NCBI GenBank assembly: GCA_027003075.1
Contig: JALWYV010000057.1
Coordinates: forward strand, 1 to 39,484
Direction of reading: 5' to 3'
Source of the DNA: Caldifarciminota bacterium
Lineage (GTDB): Bacteria; Hydrothermota; Hydrothermia; LBFQ01
DNA length: 39,484 nucleotides
The translations under genes and the position numbers were made by a program. Below are positions 7,361 through 16,538 of the stretch, piece after piece; the stretch's first letter is position 1, and each line of letters begins with the position of its first letter. Below the pieces are notes generated by a model. That model was not told the DNA's origin. It saw only the letters and a list, made by a program, of their open reading frames with translations, and did no database searches.

Positions 7361-8956
7361 ATGAGGAATTATATAGTTGGAGCATCGTTGATAATATTTG
7401 TATTTCCCCTCAAAACGGTGGCACAGATGCCGCCTTTCCACGTAAACCTGGGCAACTGGATGGCGATACATGGAAGCGCCGGACACAACGGTTTCTCGGC
7501 CCTCAAAGGTGATATCTCTTCGTGGAACGTGAAGTACAGCGTCTACGCAGGGGAAGGGGAATCCCAGCCTGCCGTAGGAGACGTCAACGGGGACGGTACT
7601 CCGGATATCATATTCGTACAGTACTGGGATTGCATCGCGAAATCTTTCAACGGTGCAACGGGAACGCTTCAGTGGTCCCGCTCTCTTGGGGGCCTTCATA
7701 CGTCCGCGCCGTCCATAGGGGACGCGAGGAGCGATATACCCGGCATGGAGATAGCCGTTTCCTGTGGAAGCACCCTGCATCTGCTCAGGGGTACGGACGG
7801 GTCCGTTATATGGAGCCGGAGCGGAAGGGGAGGCACCCCGGGGGCAGTGATAGCGGCCGATGGGGCGGATACCCTCATCATATCAAGTAACGGTACGACG
7901 GTTTACGCTACGGACCCTTACGGTAACTTAGTGTGGTCGGGAACGGCCGGAGGTACCAACTACCACTCGGCCACACCTGCCGTCGGCGACATCACCGGCG
8001 ATGGCCATCTGGAGGTGGTCGTAAGGGGATCCAACGGGTACGTTTACACTTACGATTTCTCTTCCGGCTCTCTCCTGTGGAGCCGTTATCTTGGAAGTAC
8101 GAGCGTCTGGTCCGAGGTCTCACTCGGGGACGTTACGGGGGACTGTGTGGACGAGGTCATAGTCGGCATAAACGGGACCCTGTACATCCTGAACGGAAGC
8201 GATGGAACCACCCTGTGGTCGTATACGACCGGCGGGTACATAGCCGGCCCCATCTCGGTGGCCGACGTCAACGGAGACTCCCTCAGGGACATAATCATCG
8301 GCGTGAGGAACAGTCCCAGCTGGTGCGTCTCGGGCAGGGGTGTAATAGCCGTGTCCGGAACGGGTTCCCTCCTATGGCAGAACCTCGGATGGACACCCAA
8401 CGCCATGCACGGCGGTGGAAGGGTAATAGCAGACTTTGACAACGACGGCACCCTTGAGGTCGCCGGAGTGCCTTACGGGTCGTGGTGCAGCGGGGACGCC
8501 ACCTTCCGGATGATCAACGCTACGACGGGGACTACCGAATGGACCTACTCCTTCAGCGTTGACGCGGAGGGAGCCTCCATGGCCGATGTGGACGGTGATA
8601 TGTGCGCCGAGTTGATGCTCCTCCCCTCCTGCTGCGACAACGAGGACATCATCGTGCTGGACGGGCCAGCAACCGGTTGTGGCTTCTACCCCTACAACGA
8701 CACCTGTGGCATCCTCGTGGGCGAGGGGGATCTGTCCGTTGAGGAGAGGCAGGTGTCCGGCTATAACGTGGAGGTGGTGAGTGGCAAAGGATACGTTGAC
8801 ATAATCGCCCCGGAGGTCGTAAGGGTGAGGGTATACGGTGTAGATGGCCGGACCGTGTTTGATGGAACGGTTAAGGGCAGGAAAAGGCTGAGTCTCACCA
8901 GGGGAGCGTACTTCGTAATGGCAGGCCGTAGGAACGTAAGGGTCGTCGTGAGATAG
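7361..8956 (+). CDS. Secreted FG-GAP/PQQ-type beta-propeller protein with C-terminal sorting-like domain
   Basis: A 531-residue exported protein. Residues 1-22 form a normal signal peptide ending TVAQ. The body alternates FG-GAP/VCBS calcium-loop motifs (GDVNGDGTPDI, GDITGDGHLEV, GDVTGDCVDEV, ADVNGDSLRDI, ADFDNDGTLEV, ADVDGDMCAEL) with PQQ-type blade motifs (GATGTLQWSRS, GTDGSVIWSRS, DPYGNLVWSGT, GSDGTTLWSYT), consistent with one or two calcium-binding propellers. The last 70 residues contain VYGVDGRTVFDG and end in GAYFVMAGRRNVRVVVR, resembling type-A sorting domains used by type IX secretion. The protein is probably a surface or secreted binding or adhesion protein; its ligand is unknown. 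Its stop abuts that of convergent kdsB. Confidence 0.88.
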   Translation: MRNYIVGASLIIFVFPLKTVAQMPPFHVNLGNWMAIHGSAGHNGFSALKGDISSWNVKYSVYAGEGESQPAVGDVNGDGTPDIIFVQYWDCIAKSFNGATGTLQWSRSLGGLHTSAPSIGDARSDIPGMEIAVSCGSTLHLLRGTDGSVIWSRSGRGGTPGAVIAADGADTLIISSNGTTVYATDPYGNLVWSGTAGGTNYHSATPAVGDITGDGHLEVVVRGSNGYVYTYDFSSGSLLWSRYLGSTSVWSEVSLGDVTGDCVDEVIVGINGTLYILNGSDGTTLWSYTTGGYIAGPISVADVNGDSLRDIIIGVRNSPSWCVSGRGVIAVSGTGSLLWQNLGWTPNAMHGGGRVIADFDNDGTLEVAGVPYGSWCSGDATFRMINATTGTTEWTYSFSVDAEGASMADVDGDMCAELMLLPSCCDNEDIIVLDGPATGCGFYPYNDTCGILVGEGDLSVEERQVSGYNVEVVSGKGYVDIIAPEVVRVRVYGVDGRTVFDGTVKGRKRLSLTRGAYFVMAGRRNVRVVVR

Positions 8957-9670
8957 TTAGGACCGATCCGTCCGGGAGGACCCGAAAAGGAGAGTTTCCG
9001 CCTTCTGTAAGTCCTCAGGCGTATCTATGCCGAAACCCTCGTAGTCCGAAACCATAACCTTTATCCTCCACCCGTGGTAGAGCGCCCTCAGCTGCTCAAG
9101 CCTCTCCATCCTCTCAAGGGGCGAAGGTTCCAGTTTACTGAAACGGAGGAGGTTCTCAAGCGTGTATACGTATATTCCCACGTGTATCAGGTACTCTCTG
9201 GCACCGTAGGGTATGGGGCTGCGGGAGAAGTACAGGGCGAATCCACTGTCATCCAGAACCACCTTCACCCTGTTGGGGTTGTCCCCCTCACCGGAGGGAT
9301 GGGCGAGGGTGTATATATGGGCATCTCCACCCCCGGCAAAGGAAAAGAGGGCGTCTATAACCTCAGACTTAACGAAGGGTTCGTCCCCCTGAAGGTTCAT
9401 GACGAGGGTATCTGAGGGAAGGTCCCGGATGGCATAGGCCAACCTGTCCGTACCCGAAGGGAGGTCCGCAGGGGTCATCCTTACCTCGCAGAGGTCCGAA
9501 ACGGCCTCCCTTATCCTTACGTCGTCTGTCACCAGAATGACCCGATCCGCCGAGGAACTCAGAGCAGCCTCAACCACCCAGCGTATAACAGGCTTACCTC
9601 CGAGAGGGTGCAGGAGTTTTCCCGGAAATCTGGACGATCCGTATCGGGCTGGTATACCTACGACCTTCAA
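8957..9670 (-). CDS. kdsB: 3-deoxy-manno-octulosonate cytidylyltransferase
   Basis: Makes CMP-Kdo from CTP and Kdo, the activated sugar for the inner core of lipopolysaccharide, in the cytoplasm. Family motifs are clear across the 237 residues: IPARYGSSRFPGK (nucleotide-binding, residues 6-18), NLQGDEPF, YFSRSPIPY, HVGIYVYTLENL, and LEPSPLERMERLEQLRALYHGWRI followed by GIDTPEDL. The start is TTG at 9670, 8 nt after TAGAAT; an AGGAG also lies between the hexamer and the start. Presence of kdsB argues for a lipopolysaccharide-bearing outer membrane. It is divergent from accA with about 40 bp between starts and has no other LPS genes beside it. Confidence 0.96.
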   Translation of the reverse strand: MKVVGIPARYGSSRFPGKLLHPLGGKPVIRWVVEAALSSSADRVILVTDDVRIREAVSDLCEVRMTPADLPSGTDRLAYAIRDLPSDTLVMNLQGDEPFVKSEVIDALFSFAGGGDAHIYTLAHPSGEGDNPNRVKVVLDDSGFALYFSRSPIPYGAREYLIHVGIYVYTLENLLRFSKLEPSPLERMERLEQLRALYHGWRIKVMVSDYEGFGIDTPEDLQKAETLLFGSSRTDRS

Positions 9671-9678
9671 AGTCTCCT

Positions 9679-9684
9679 ATTCTA
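9679..9684 (-). promoter_or_regulatory. -10 hexamer for kdsB
   Basis: TAGAAT on the minus strand, 8 nt before the TTG start. Only 13 bp separates it from the opposite-facing accA hexamer. Confidence 0.55.
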
Positions 9685-9697
9685 CGGTCGGCACCGT

Positions 9698-9703
9698 TAA
9701 AAT
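9698..9703 (+). promoter_or_regulatory. -10 hexamer for accA
   Basis: TAAAAT, 6 nt before TTG at 9710 and 12 nt before ATG at 9716; overlaps the region needed by the divergent kdsB promoter. Confidence 0.5.
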
Positions 9704-9715
9704 CGCCTCTTGGGA

Positions 9716-10672
9716 ATGCGTTACCTTGACTTTGAAAAACCGATAGCAACCCTTGAGGAGGAGCTGGAACGACTCCGTAAGCAGTACGAGGAGGAAAAAG
9801 ACGAGAGCCTTCTGGAGAGGATACGTGAACTGGAGAAACAGGTTAAAAAGCTCCGGTACGAGATATTCTCAAAACTGACCCGATGGCAGAAGGTTCAACT
9901 GGCGAGACACCCTGACAGGCCGAAACCTCTGGACATAATTTCCCATATTTGCGACGACTTCATAGAGCTCCATGGGGATAGGCTGTTTGGGGACGATGCG
10001 GCCATAGTGGCGGGTCTCGGGAAAATAGAGGACTACGGTGTGGTGATAGCCGGTATACAGAAGGGGAAGGACACGGAGGAGAACCTGAAGAGGAACTTCG
10101 GTATGGCCCATCCCGAAGGGTACAGGAAGGCCATGAGGCTCTTTGATCTGGCGGATAAACTCCGTCTCCCCGTTCTTACCCTCGTGGACACACCCGGTGC
10201 CTACCCCGGCATAGGGGCGGAGGAGAGGGGGCAGTTCTCCGCTATAGCCTACAGCATAAAGCGCATGCTCCAGTTAAAGGTACCCAGCGTCTCCTTTATA
10301 ACCGGGGAGGGGGGGAGCGGGGGCGCCCTCGCCCTCGCCGTAGCCGACAGGGTATACATGTTGGAGTACGCCGTATATTCCGTAATATCTCCCGAGGGGG
10401 CAGCGAGTATACTCTTTAAGGACGCTTCCAGAAACAGGGAAGCCGCCGAGACCCTTAAGATAACCGCCCAGGACCTATACGAGTTCGGGATAATAGACGG
10501 CATAATAAAGGAACCCCTTGGAGGCGCCCACAGGGATCCCCGGCTCACGGCCATGAGGATAAAGAGGGTGTTCCTCAAGGCTCTAAAGGAGCTGAAGGGC
10601 AAGTACGCCCGTACCCTCCGTATGAGAAGACTTCAGAAGTACGTTAAGATAGGTGCATGGAGGGAACTGTAA
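9716..10672 (+). CDS. accA: Acetyl-CoA carboxylase carboxyltransferase subunit alpha
   Basis: Alpha subunit of the carboxyltransferase that moves the carboxyl group from biotin carboxyl carrier protein to acetyl-CoA, the first step of fatty acid synthesis. Motifs: N-terminal LDFEKPIATLEEELERL helix, ARHPDRPKPLDII, FIELHGDRLFGDD, NFGMAHPEGYRKAMRL, LTLVDTPGAYPGIGAEERGQ, GEGGSGGALALAVADRVYMLEYAVYSVISPEG and the end RRLQKYVKIG. Length (318 residues from ATG 9716; 320 from an in-frame TTG at 9710) is normal. The TTG sits 6 nt after the TAAAAT box and so could be a leaderless start; I chose ATG because its codon is stronger. accD is not in the window. Confidence 0.96.
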   Translation: MRYLDFEKPIATLEEELERLRKQYEEEKDESLLERIRELEKQVKKLRYEIFSKLTRWQKVQLARHPDRPKPLDIISHICDDFIELHGDRLFGDDAAIVAGLGKIEDYGVVIAGIQKGKDTEENLKRNFGMAHPEGYRKAMRLFDLADKLRLPVLTLVDTPGAYPGIGAEERGQFSAIAYSIKRMLQLKVPSVSFITGEGGSGGALALAVADRVYMLEYAVYSVISPEGAASILFKDASRNREAAETLKITAQDLYEFGIIDGIIKEPLGGAHRDPRLTAMRIKRVFLKALKELKGKYARTLRMRRLQKYVKIGAWREL

Positions 10673-10693
10673 AAATTCATTCCGCAATACCAT

Positions 10694-10722
10694 TTGACAT
10701 AGTACATTTTCCGGTGTAAAAT
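10694..10722 (+). promoter_or_regulatory. Full -35/-10 promoter for the first paralogue
   Basis: Perfect TTGACA at 10694-10699, 17 bp spacer, TAAAAT at 10717-10722, 7 nt before ATG at 10730. This is the best canonical housekeeping-type promoter in the window and predicts a transcript starting at the ATG. Confidence 0.75.
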
Positions 10723-10729
10723 TCGTTCT

Positions 10730-11755
10730 ATGAAGGAGATGACTAAAGCCCAAAAAGTCAATAAAAATGGCTATTTAGTGGCCGTAGTGGACGACGTCAT
10801 AGCCTACGAGGGCTACCTGTTGAACGGTAAGCTCGTAATACTTAAGGCCCCAATGTACGGCATGAAGTGGTACGAGGGGCTACTGAGCGAGGAAGAGTAT
10901 ATGGATCATCTTATGGGTAATCCCCTTGAGTACGCCCGCAGGAAGTACGGTGAGGCCCTCATTAAACATCTGGAGGAGTTCACGAAAGAGGTGCTGAACA
11001 GGCTCAAAAACGATGTAAAGCCCGAAGATATACGGTACGTATTGAAGGAACTGGATGAGGATTACATACGGACCCTTCTCGGCCTTTCGGATAGGAGGGG
11101 ACCTACCGGAGATCCGATCGTGGATTCTCTCAGACGTATTAAGGGAAGACTTATGATAGAGGGAGAATCCGAGGAACTGAAACACCTTATGAGGGTGGCA
11201 CCGAAGGGTGACTTCCTGCGAGTAATGGTATACCCCGGTTACCTTCTCCTGATCGGGAGAAATAACGGTAAGGGGTTTGGTCTCATAACGTCGGATGTTA
11301 ATTCAACCGTGGAGTTCATAAAGGAGTGGAAGGGCGATACGGAGGAGGAGGGCAAATGCAATATGGACGTTGATGCCTTCGCTCCGGTAGGCGTACCCTT
11401 CGGTTGCATCCTCAAGGAGCCTTCAGGTAAAGTCTTCTTCAGGATCTTTCAGAGAGCCGGCCGGTTCATAAAGCCCCGTAAGGTCATAACGGTTGACCTC
11501 CCCGGGATTAAAAAGGTAATTTCAGAGTACAGAACGTGGGTGAACTACGTGGAACACGAACTCTTCAGAACCAGGCCACCCCATATGACGTTTCCGGCGT
11601 GGAAGAAGATGGTTCTGGCCTATCTGGACGAGTACCCTAATCCTGAGGACTTCTCAAGGATAATCAGGGTAGATGTGGGTATGGAGTTTCCCATTCCAAA
11701 GCTGGAGTTCACGTACGGGCTCGCCGAAAACAGCAGTAAGGAGCTACGCGGGTAG
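10730..11755 (+). CDS. Uncharacterised protein, tandem paralogue A
   Basis: A 341-residue cytoplasmic-looking protein (no signal peptide or transmembrane helix) that I do not recognise. It is homologous along its length to the next gene: shared blocks are GYxLNGKL, a W-Y-x-GLLSEEEY segment, the MGNPxxYAxxKYGExxIKHxExFTxxVL helix (residues about 60-92), a beta segment VMVYPGYLLLIGR, GVPFGCIL, and a C-terminal PPHMTFPAWKKMVLAYLDEYPNPEDF signature followed by IRVD. The middle (about 95-150) is divergent. It has a strong individual promoter, and the start ATG is fixed 7 nt after the -10. A GGAG inside codons 2-4 precedes a second ATG at 10739, but spacing is too short for that to be a normal ribosome site. 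Function unknown. Confidence 0.85.
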   Translation: MKEMTKAQKVNKNGYLVAVVDDVIAYEGYLLNGKLVILKAPMYGMKWYEGLLSEEEYMDHLMGNPLEYARRKYGEALIKHLEEFTKEVLNRLKNDVKPEDIRYVLKELDEDYIRTLLGLSDRRGPTGDPIVDSLRRIKGRLMIEGESEELKHLMRVAPKGDFLRVMVYPGYLLLIGRNNGKGFGLITSDVNSTVEFIKEWKGDTEEEGKCNMDVDAFAPVGVPFGCILKEPSGKVFFRIFQRAGRFIKPRKVITVDLPGIKKVISEYRTWVNYVEHELFRTRPPHMTFPAWKKMVLAYLDEYPNPEDFSRIIRVDVGMEFPIPKLEFTYGLAENSSKELRG

Positions 11756-11776
11756 AGGTAAGTTATGTGTATGCCG

Positions 11777-11782
11777 TAGAAT
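11777..11782 (+). promoter_or_regulatory. -10 hexamer for the second paralogue
   Basis: TAGAAT, 9 nt before ATG at 11792, in the 36-bp gap between the paralogues; implies separate leaderless transcription of the second copy. Confidence 0.5.
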
Positions 11783-11791
11783 TCCCTACCT

Positions 11792-12889
11792 ATGGGTGGA
11801 GAGTTCAAAGGGAAAAGCGGATACGTAGAGGTAAGACATGGGAATAGGGTGATATACAGTGGATACTATCTTAACGGCAGGCTCTTCGCGGTTGAGGCCC
11901 CAGCACTTAACAGGATATGGTATAAGGGACTTCTCAGCGAGGTGGAGTACGAGAACGAGAGGATGGGTAACCCCATGAGATACGCCTACGAAAAGTACGG
12001 GGAGAAGTATATAAAGCACTTTGAAAAGTTCACGAGGGATGTACTGAAGGAGGTTGAGAGGACCTTCCAACGGGAAGATTTAGATATCACGATGATATCC
12101 ATGCCCGAAGAACACGTAAGGGAGATCCTCGGTCTGCCTGCAGATCTAACTTTTGAGAACGGTGAGGATCTTACATCGGAGGGGCTGGAGGTTAAATCGC
12201 TCTCGCTGGAGAGTCTTGAGGATCATCTGAAAGCTTTGCGCTACAGGGAGTACTACATAAACGGAAAGGGGAATGAGGATCTTGCTCATTACCTTAAAGT
12301 ATGTGAATCCCTCCGGCGCGGTGGAAGGTCCTTTCTGATAGTCTATCCTAAGAGGATCGTTCTGGTCGGCAATCTGGGAGGTCTTGAGTTTGTGGCCCTG
12401 GCTCCGGGTATAAGGGTGGCGGTGGAGACTCTGCGGTGGATATCTAAACAAACGGGTTCCGATGTGGCAGATCTGCAGGACGAGGATATAAAAAGGATGC
12501 CTATCTCCCAGTTTATTGAGGTGGGCGTACCTCTCGCAAAGGTCCTTTTGAAGGATCGGACCGGTCTTCTTACCTGCGTTTTTAGACATATAGGTAACTT
12601 CGTCTCTCTTGATAGGGAAATTCTTATGGATGGGGAAGAGCTGATTACCGTTTATGGGGAGTACGTTGAATGGGTGAATCGGGTACTGAACGAGGTCAGG
12701 TTTACCCCTCCTCCTACCATGACGAAACCGGCGTGGAGTAAACTCGTAGAGGCCTATCTGGAAGATTTCCCTCACCCTCTGGACTTCAAGAGGATGATAA
12801 ACGTGGACCTTTTGGGAGAGGTGCAGATACCTGAGTGCAAGGCCCTTAACCGACTTTACGCCTTAAGTACATCACACGGTGGTTCCTGA
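11792..12889 (+). CDS. Uncharacterised protein, tandem paralogue B
   Basis: A 365-residue soluble protein homologous to the preceding gene but clearly diverged. Shared landmarks: YYLNGRLFAVEAP, IWYKGLLSEVEYENERMGNPMRYAYEKYGE, IKHFEKFTRDVLKEV, SFLIVYPKRIVLVGN, FIEVGVPLAKVLLKD, YVEWVNRVLNEVRF and the terminal PPPTMTKPAWSKLVEAYLEDFPHPLDFKRM. The middle segment (about 95-165) is longer and more acidic than in copy A. No catalytic motif, nucleotide-binding loop or metal-ligand cluster stands out. It has its own hexamer, and its last 44 bp overlap the 3' end of the convergent methyltransferase gene. The repeated MGNP-YA-KYGE and PAW-AYL-P-DF blocks define a family that I cannot name. Confidence 0.85.
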   Translation: MGGEFKGKSGYVEVRHGNRVIYSGYYLNGRLFAVEAPALNRIWYKGLLSEVEYENERMGNPMRYAYEKYGEKYIKHFEKFTRDVLKEVERTFQREDLDITMISMPEEHVREILGLPADLTFENGEDLTSEGLEVKSLSLESLEDHLKALRYREYYINGKGNEDLAHYLKVCESLRRGGRSFLIVYPKRIVLVGNLGGLEFVALAPGIRVAVETLRWISKQTGSDVADLQDEDIKRMPISQFIEVGVPLAKVLLKDRTGLLTCVFRHIGNFVSLDREILMDGEELITVYGEYVEWVNRVLNEVRFTPPPTMTKPAWSKLVEAYLEDFPHPLDFKRMINVDLLGEVQIPECKALNRLYALSTSHGGS

Positions 12890-13763
12890 AGAGAAGTATA
12901 AGGGTCTTCATTCCGGGCGCTATCTCCTCCTTCTTTTCGTCGGGTAGTCCCTCAAAGATATCTAACATACCCTTTTTTAGGAGAAAGTTCGTCTGATCCA
13001 TGTACAGAACCACTTCAAATCCGTCCTCTTCGGCAAGGCGTTTAACGTGGGAGAAGTTTATGAAGTGGGTTATATCGGTGGCCGGTTTCAGGGCCTCAAG
13101 ATCGTGGAATACCCTGTGTTCCCTGTACCCCTGAAGGGTGCCGGAAGGAGCGAGTAGGGGAAACTCGTCTTCGTCGTACCCGTAGTCAAAGATAAGGACC
13201 CTGTCCGTATGGGTGAATACACTTTTCAGGAACTGCCCAAGACCGACGGTTTCGTCGTACGTAAACCCCTCCTTTACTGGCCCCCTGTAATTCTCCGGCC
13301 CCTCCGAAGGGATCAGGCCGTACTCCCCCTCCCTCTCCACCACCTCCCACCATCTGCCCTCTTTGAACACGTACCTCCGGGATGGGAAGGCATCAAGTAC
13401 CTCGTTAAGGAGATAGGTGTCGGCTCTCACGAAGTCATCTATGGGTTTCCAGCGCCCCGTTTTCCTGTACTCTGACAGGAGTTCTTCCTGCTTCTTTTTG
13501 AGCCTCGGACTCCTCTCGTAGGAAAGGACGGTTATCCCCGTGGAGTTCAGGATATCAAGGGCCAGATACCCCTCACCCCCTCCGACCTCCACGAGCGTTT
13601 TCACACCCTCACGCTCTAAGAAACGTCCCACGGTGTACCCGAACATGGGAGAGGCGTGTGGAGCCGTGAAGAAGTCACCCCGTTTCCCTATTTTAACGTG
13701 CTTAGTGTAGTAGCCCTCCTCTCCGTAGAGCAGTTCTTCTATGATCTCAGCGAGGTTCCTCAA
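12846..13763 (-). CDS. MidA-like SAM-dependent methyltransferase
   Basis: A 305-residue protein of the MidA/NDUFAF7 class of methyltransferases, which in mitochondria methylate an arginine of a complex I subunit; the bacterial substrate is unknown. Visible features: GDFFTAPHASPMFGYTVGRFL (family N-terminal signature), VEVGGGEGYLALDIL (SAM-binding glycine motif, residues about 57-71), LNEVLDAFPSRR (the conserved NExxDA-P motif), and VLIFDYGYDEDE. The start is TTG at 13763, 6 nt after TAGAAT; no other start fits. Its 3' end overlaps the convergent paralogue gene by 44 bp. Confidence in the family is good, in the substrate nil. Confidence 0.85.
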   Translation of the reverse strand: MRNLAEIIEELLYGEEGYYTKHVKIGKRGDFFTAPHASPMFGYTVGRFLEREGVKTLVEVGGGEGYLALDILNSTGITVLSYERSPRLKKKQEELLSEYRKTGRWKPIDDFVRADTYLLNEVLDAFPSRRYVFKEGRWWEVVEREGEYGLIPSEGPENYRGPVKEGFTYDETVGLGQFLKSVFTHTDRVLIFDYGYDEDEFPLLAPSGTLQGYREHRVFHDLEALKPATDITHFINFSHVKRLAEEDGFEVVLYMDQTNFLLKKGMLDIFEGLPDEKKEEIAPGMKTLILLFRNHRVMYLRRKVG

Positions 13764-13769
13764 GGTGCG

Positions 13770-13775
13770 ATTCTA
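13770..13775 (-). promoter_or_regulatory. -10 hexamer for the MidA-like gene
   Basis: TAGAAT on the minus strand, 6 nt before a TTG start; one of three TTG starts in the window preceded at 6-8 nt by this hexamer. Confidence 0.55.
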
Positions 13776-13853
13776 AAGAAGGAAAGAACGAAAGATTTAA
13801 GGGGTTCCCGAAATTTAGCCACGCGTATATCCACTCTCTATTTCAACACCTCT

Positions 13854-14099
13854 TCAATTCCACCTCACCCTTTCCACAGCGATGGAATTATAACAAACCA
13901 TCCAGTATTCCTTTACGTCGGATATGAAATCCGGTTGGACAACGATGGTCCCTCCTCTCCTTAACGCACCCCGGATGAGGAATCCCATATCCCGTAAAAC
14001 TACCTGATGCTCAAATTCCGGTGCGGGCTTCCCTTTCAACCTCCCGTTTATTAACTCGTACACTTCTCGTCTGAAAGGATAATCTAACGCTTTCTTCAT
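13854..14099 (-). pseudogene. Uma2-like (DUF820) nuclease-fold fragment
   Basis: An 81-residue frame whose first half resembles the N-terminus of Uma2 (DUF820) restriction-endonuclease-fold proteins: YELINGRLKGKPAPEFEHQVVLRDMGFLIRGAL matches the family's YELI-G-L...PAP..EHQ pattern, and VVQPDFISD could be its metal-binding PD motif. Uma2 proteins are normally about 190 residues, so the central and C-terminal parts are missing, and the tail after PDF reads as unrelated. I see no continuation in other frames of the following 90 bp. No good promoter hexamer precedes it, and a GGGG about 10 nt before the ATG is the only possible ribosome site. Either a decayed remnant or a real small protein. Confidence 0.45.
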
Positions 14100-14135
14100 T
14101 TGGCATCCCCTTCGTAAACTATGCTGTCGGGAGTC

Positions 14136-15746
<1,611 letters not shown>

Positions 15747-15773
15747 TTACGGGGTGGGGCCGCTCGTCCACCG

Positions 15774-15779
15774 TACAAT
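15774..15779 (+). promoter_or_regulatory. -10 hexamer for cdaA
   Basis: TACAAT, 6 nt before TTG at 15786; divergent from the pyrG hexamer 50 bp away. Confidence 0.5.
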
Positions 15780-15785
15780 TGCCCC

Positions 15786-16538
15786 TTGAAACTGTTCGGT
15801 TTCTTTCAGGTGGGTTTCATAGACGTTCTGGACGTCCTCCTGATGACCCTCATAGTTTACGTCGTCCTCAGGGTCCTGCGTGGTACCAAGGCCATAATAC
15901 TCCTCATGGGCGTGGGAGTCCTCCTTCTGGTCGGCTTCGTCGCCGAGAGCCTGGGCCTCGCTGCCCTCGGTCTCCTGATATCCACTGTAAAGGCCTTCGG
16001 AATAGTCGCCCTCATCATCCTGTTCCAGCCGGAGATACGCCGCCTCCTTATAGAGATAGGCTCCAACCCTTTCCTGAGGTTCGTACTCCCTCCGGAGCGC
16101 GTTCCCCTCAACGAACTGATCCTTGCCGTTGACGAGATAAGGAAGAACAGGTGGGGGGCACTGATCGTGATCCAGAGGAGGGTTTCCCTGATGGAGTACG
16201 CCGAGGAGACGGGTACCATAATGGACGCTTACCTGTCGGCACCCCTTCTCGTTGCCATATTCAGCAAAGGTTCTCCCCTCCACGATGGGGCCGTAATAAT
16301 CAAGGAGAGCCGGATACTGGCCTCAACGGTTATGCTGCCCATGAGCGTACGGATAAAGGGGGTGGGCGCCCGCCATCGGGCCGGTGCCGGGATAACGGAG
16401 GTGTCCGACGCCATCTCCATAGTGGTATCCGAGGAGAAGGGTACCATTACCCTGTTTCACAGGGGTGAACCCTACACCAACCTTACCATACCGCAGCTGA
16501 GGAAACTGCTGAAGGACCTGCTAAACTATGAGGAGTGA
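15786..16538 (+). CDS. cdaA: Diadenylate cyclase (c-di-AMP synthase) CdaA
   Basis: Membrane-bound enzyme making cyclic di-AMP from two ATP. The 250-residue protein has three N-terminal transmembrane helices (about residues 12-30, 36-54, 60-80) followed by a DAC (DisA_N) domain with both catalytic motifs: DGA at 167-169 (SPLHDGAVII) and RHR at 196-198 (GARHRAGAGITEVSDA). The TTG at 15786 is the only sensible start, 6 nt after TACAAT. It overlaps the YbbR-domain gene by 11 bp, the classic cdaA-cdaR pairing known from Firmicutes; glmM, the usual third gene, is replaced here by an alcohol dehydrogenase. It predicts c-di-AMP control of osmolyte or cell-wall homeostasis. Confidence 0.95.
   Translation: MKLFGFFQVGFIDVLDVLLMTLIVYVVLRVLRGTKAIILLMGVGVLLLVGFVAESLGLAALGLLISTVKAFGIVALIILFQPEIRRLLIEIGSNPFLRFVLPPERVPLNELILAVDEIRKNRWGALIVIQRRVSLMEYAEETGTIMDAYLSAPLLVAIFSKGSPLHDGAVIIKESRILASTVMLPMSVRIKGVGARHRAGAGITEVSDAISIVVSEEKGTITLFHRGEPYTNLTIPQLRKLLKDLLNYEE

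Noticed and set aside
12146-12775. 209-codon minus-strand frame inside the second paralogue
   Set aside because: Shadow frame; composition is low in residues expected for a folded protein, and the plus-strand gene is supported by homology to its paralogue.
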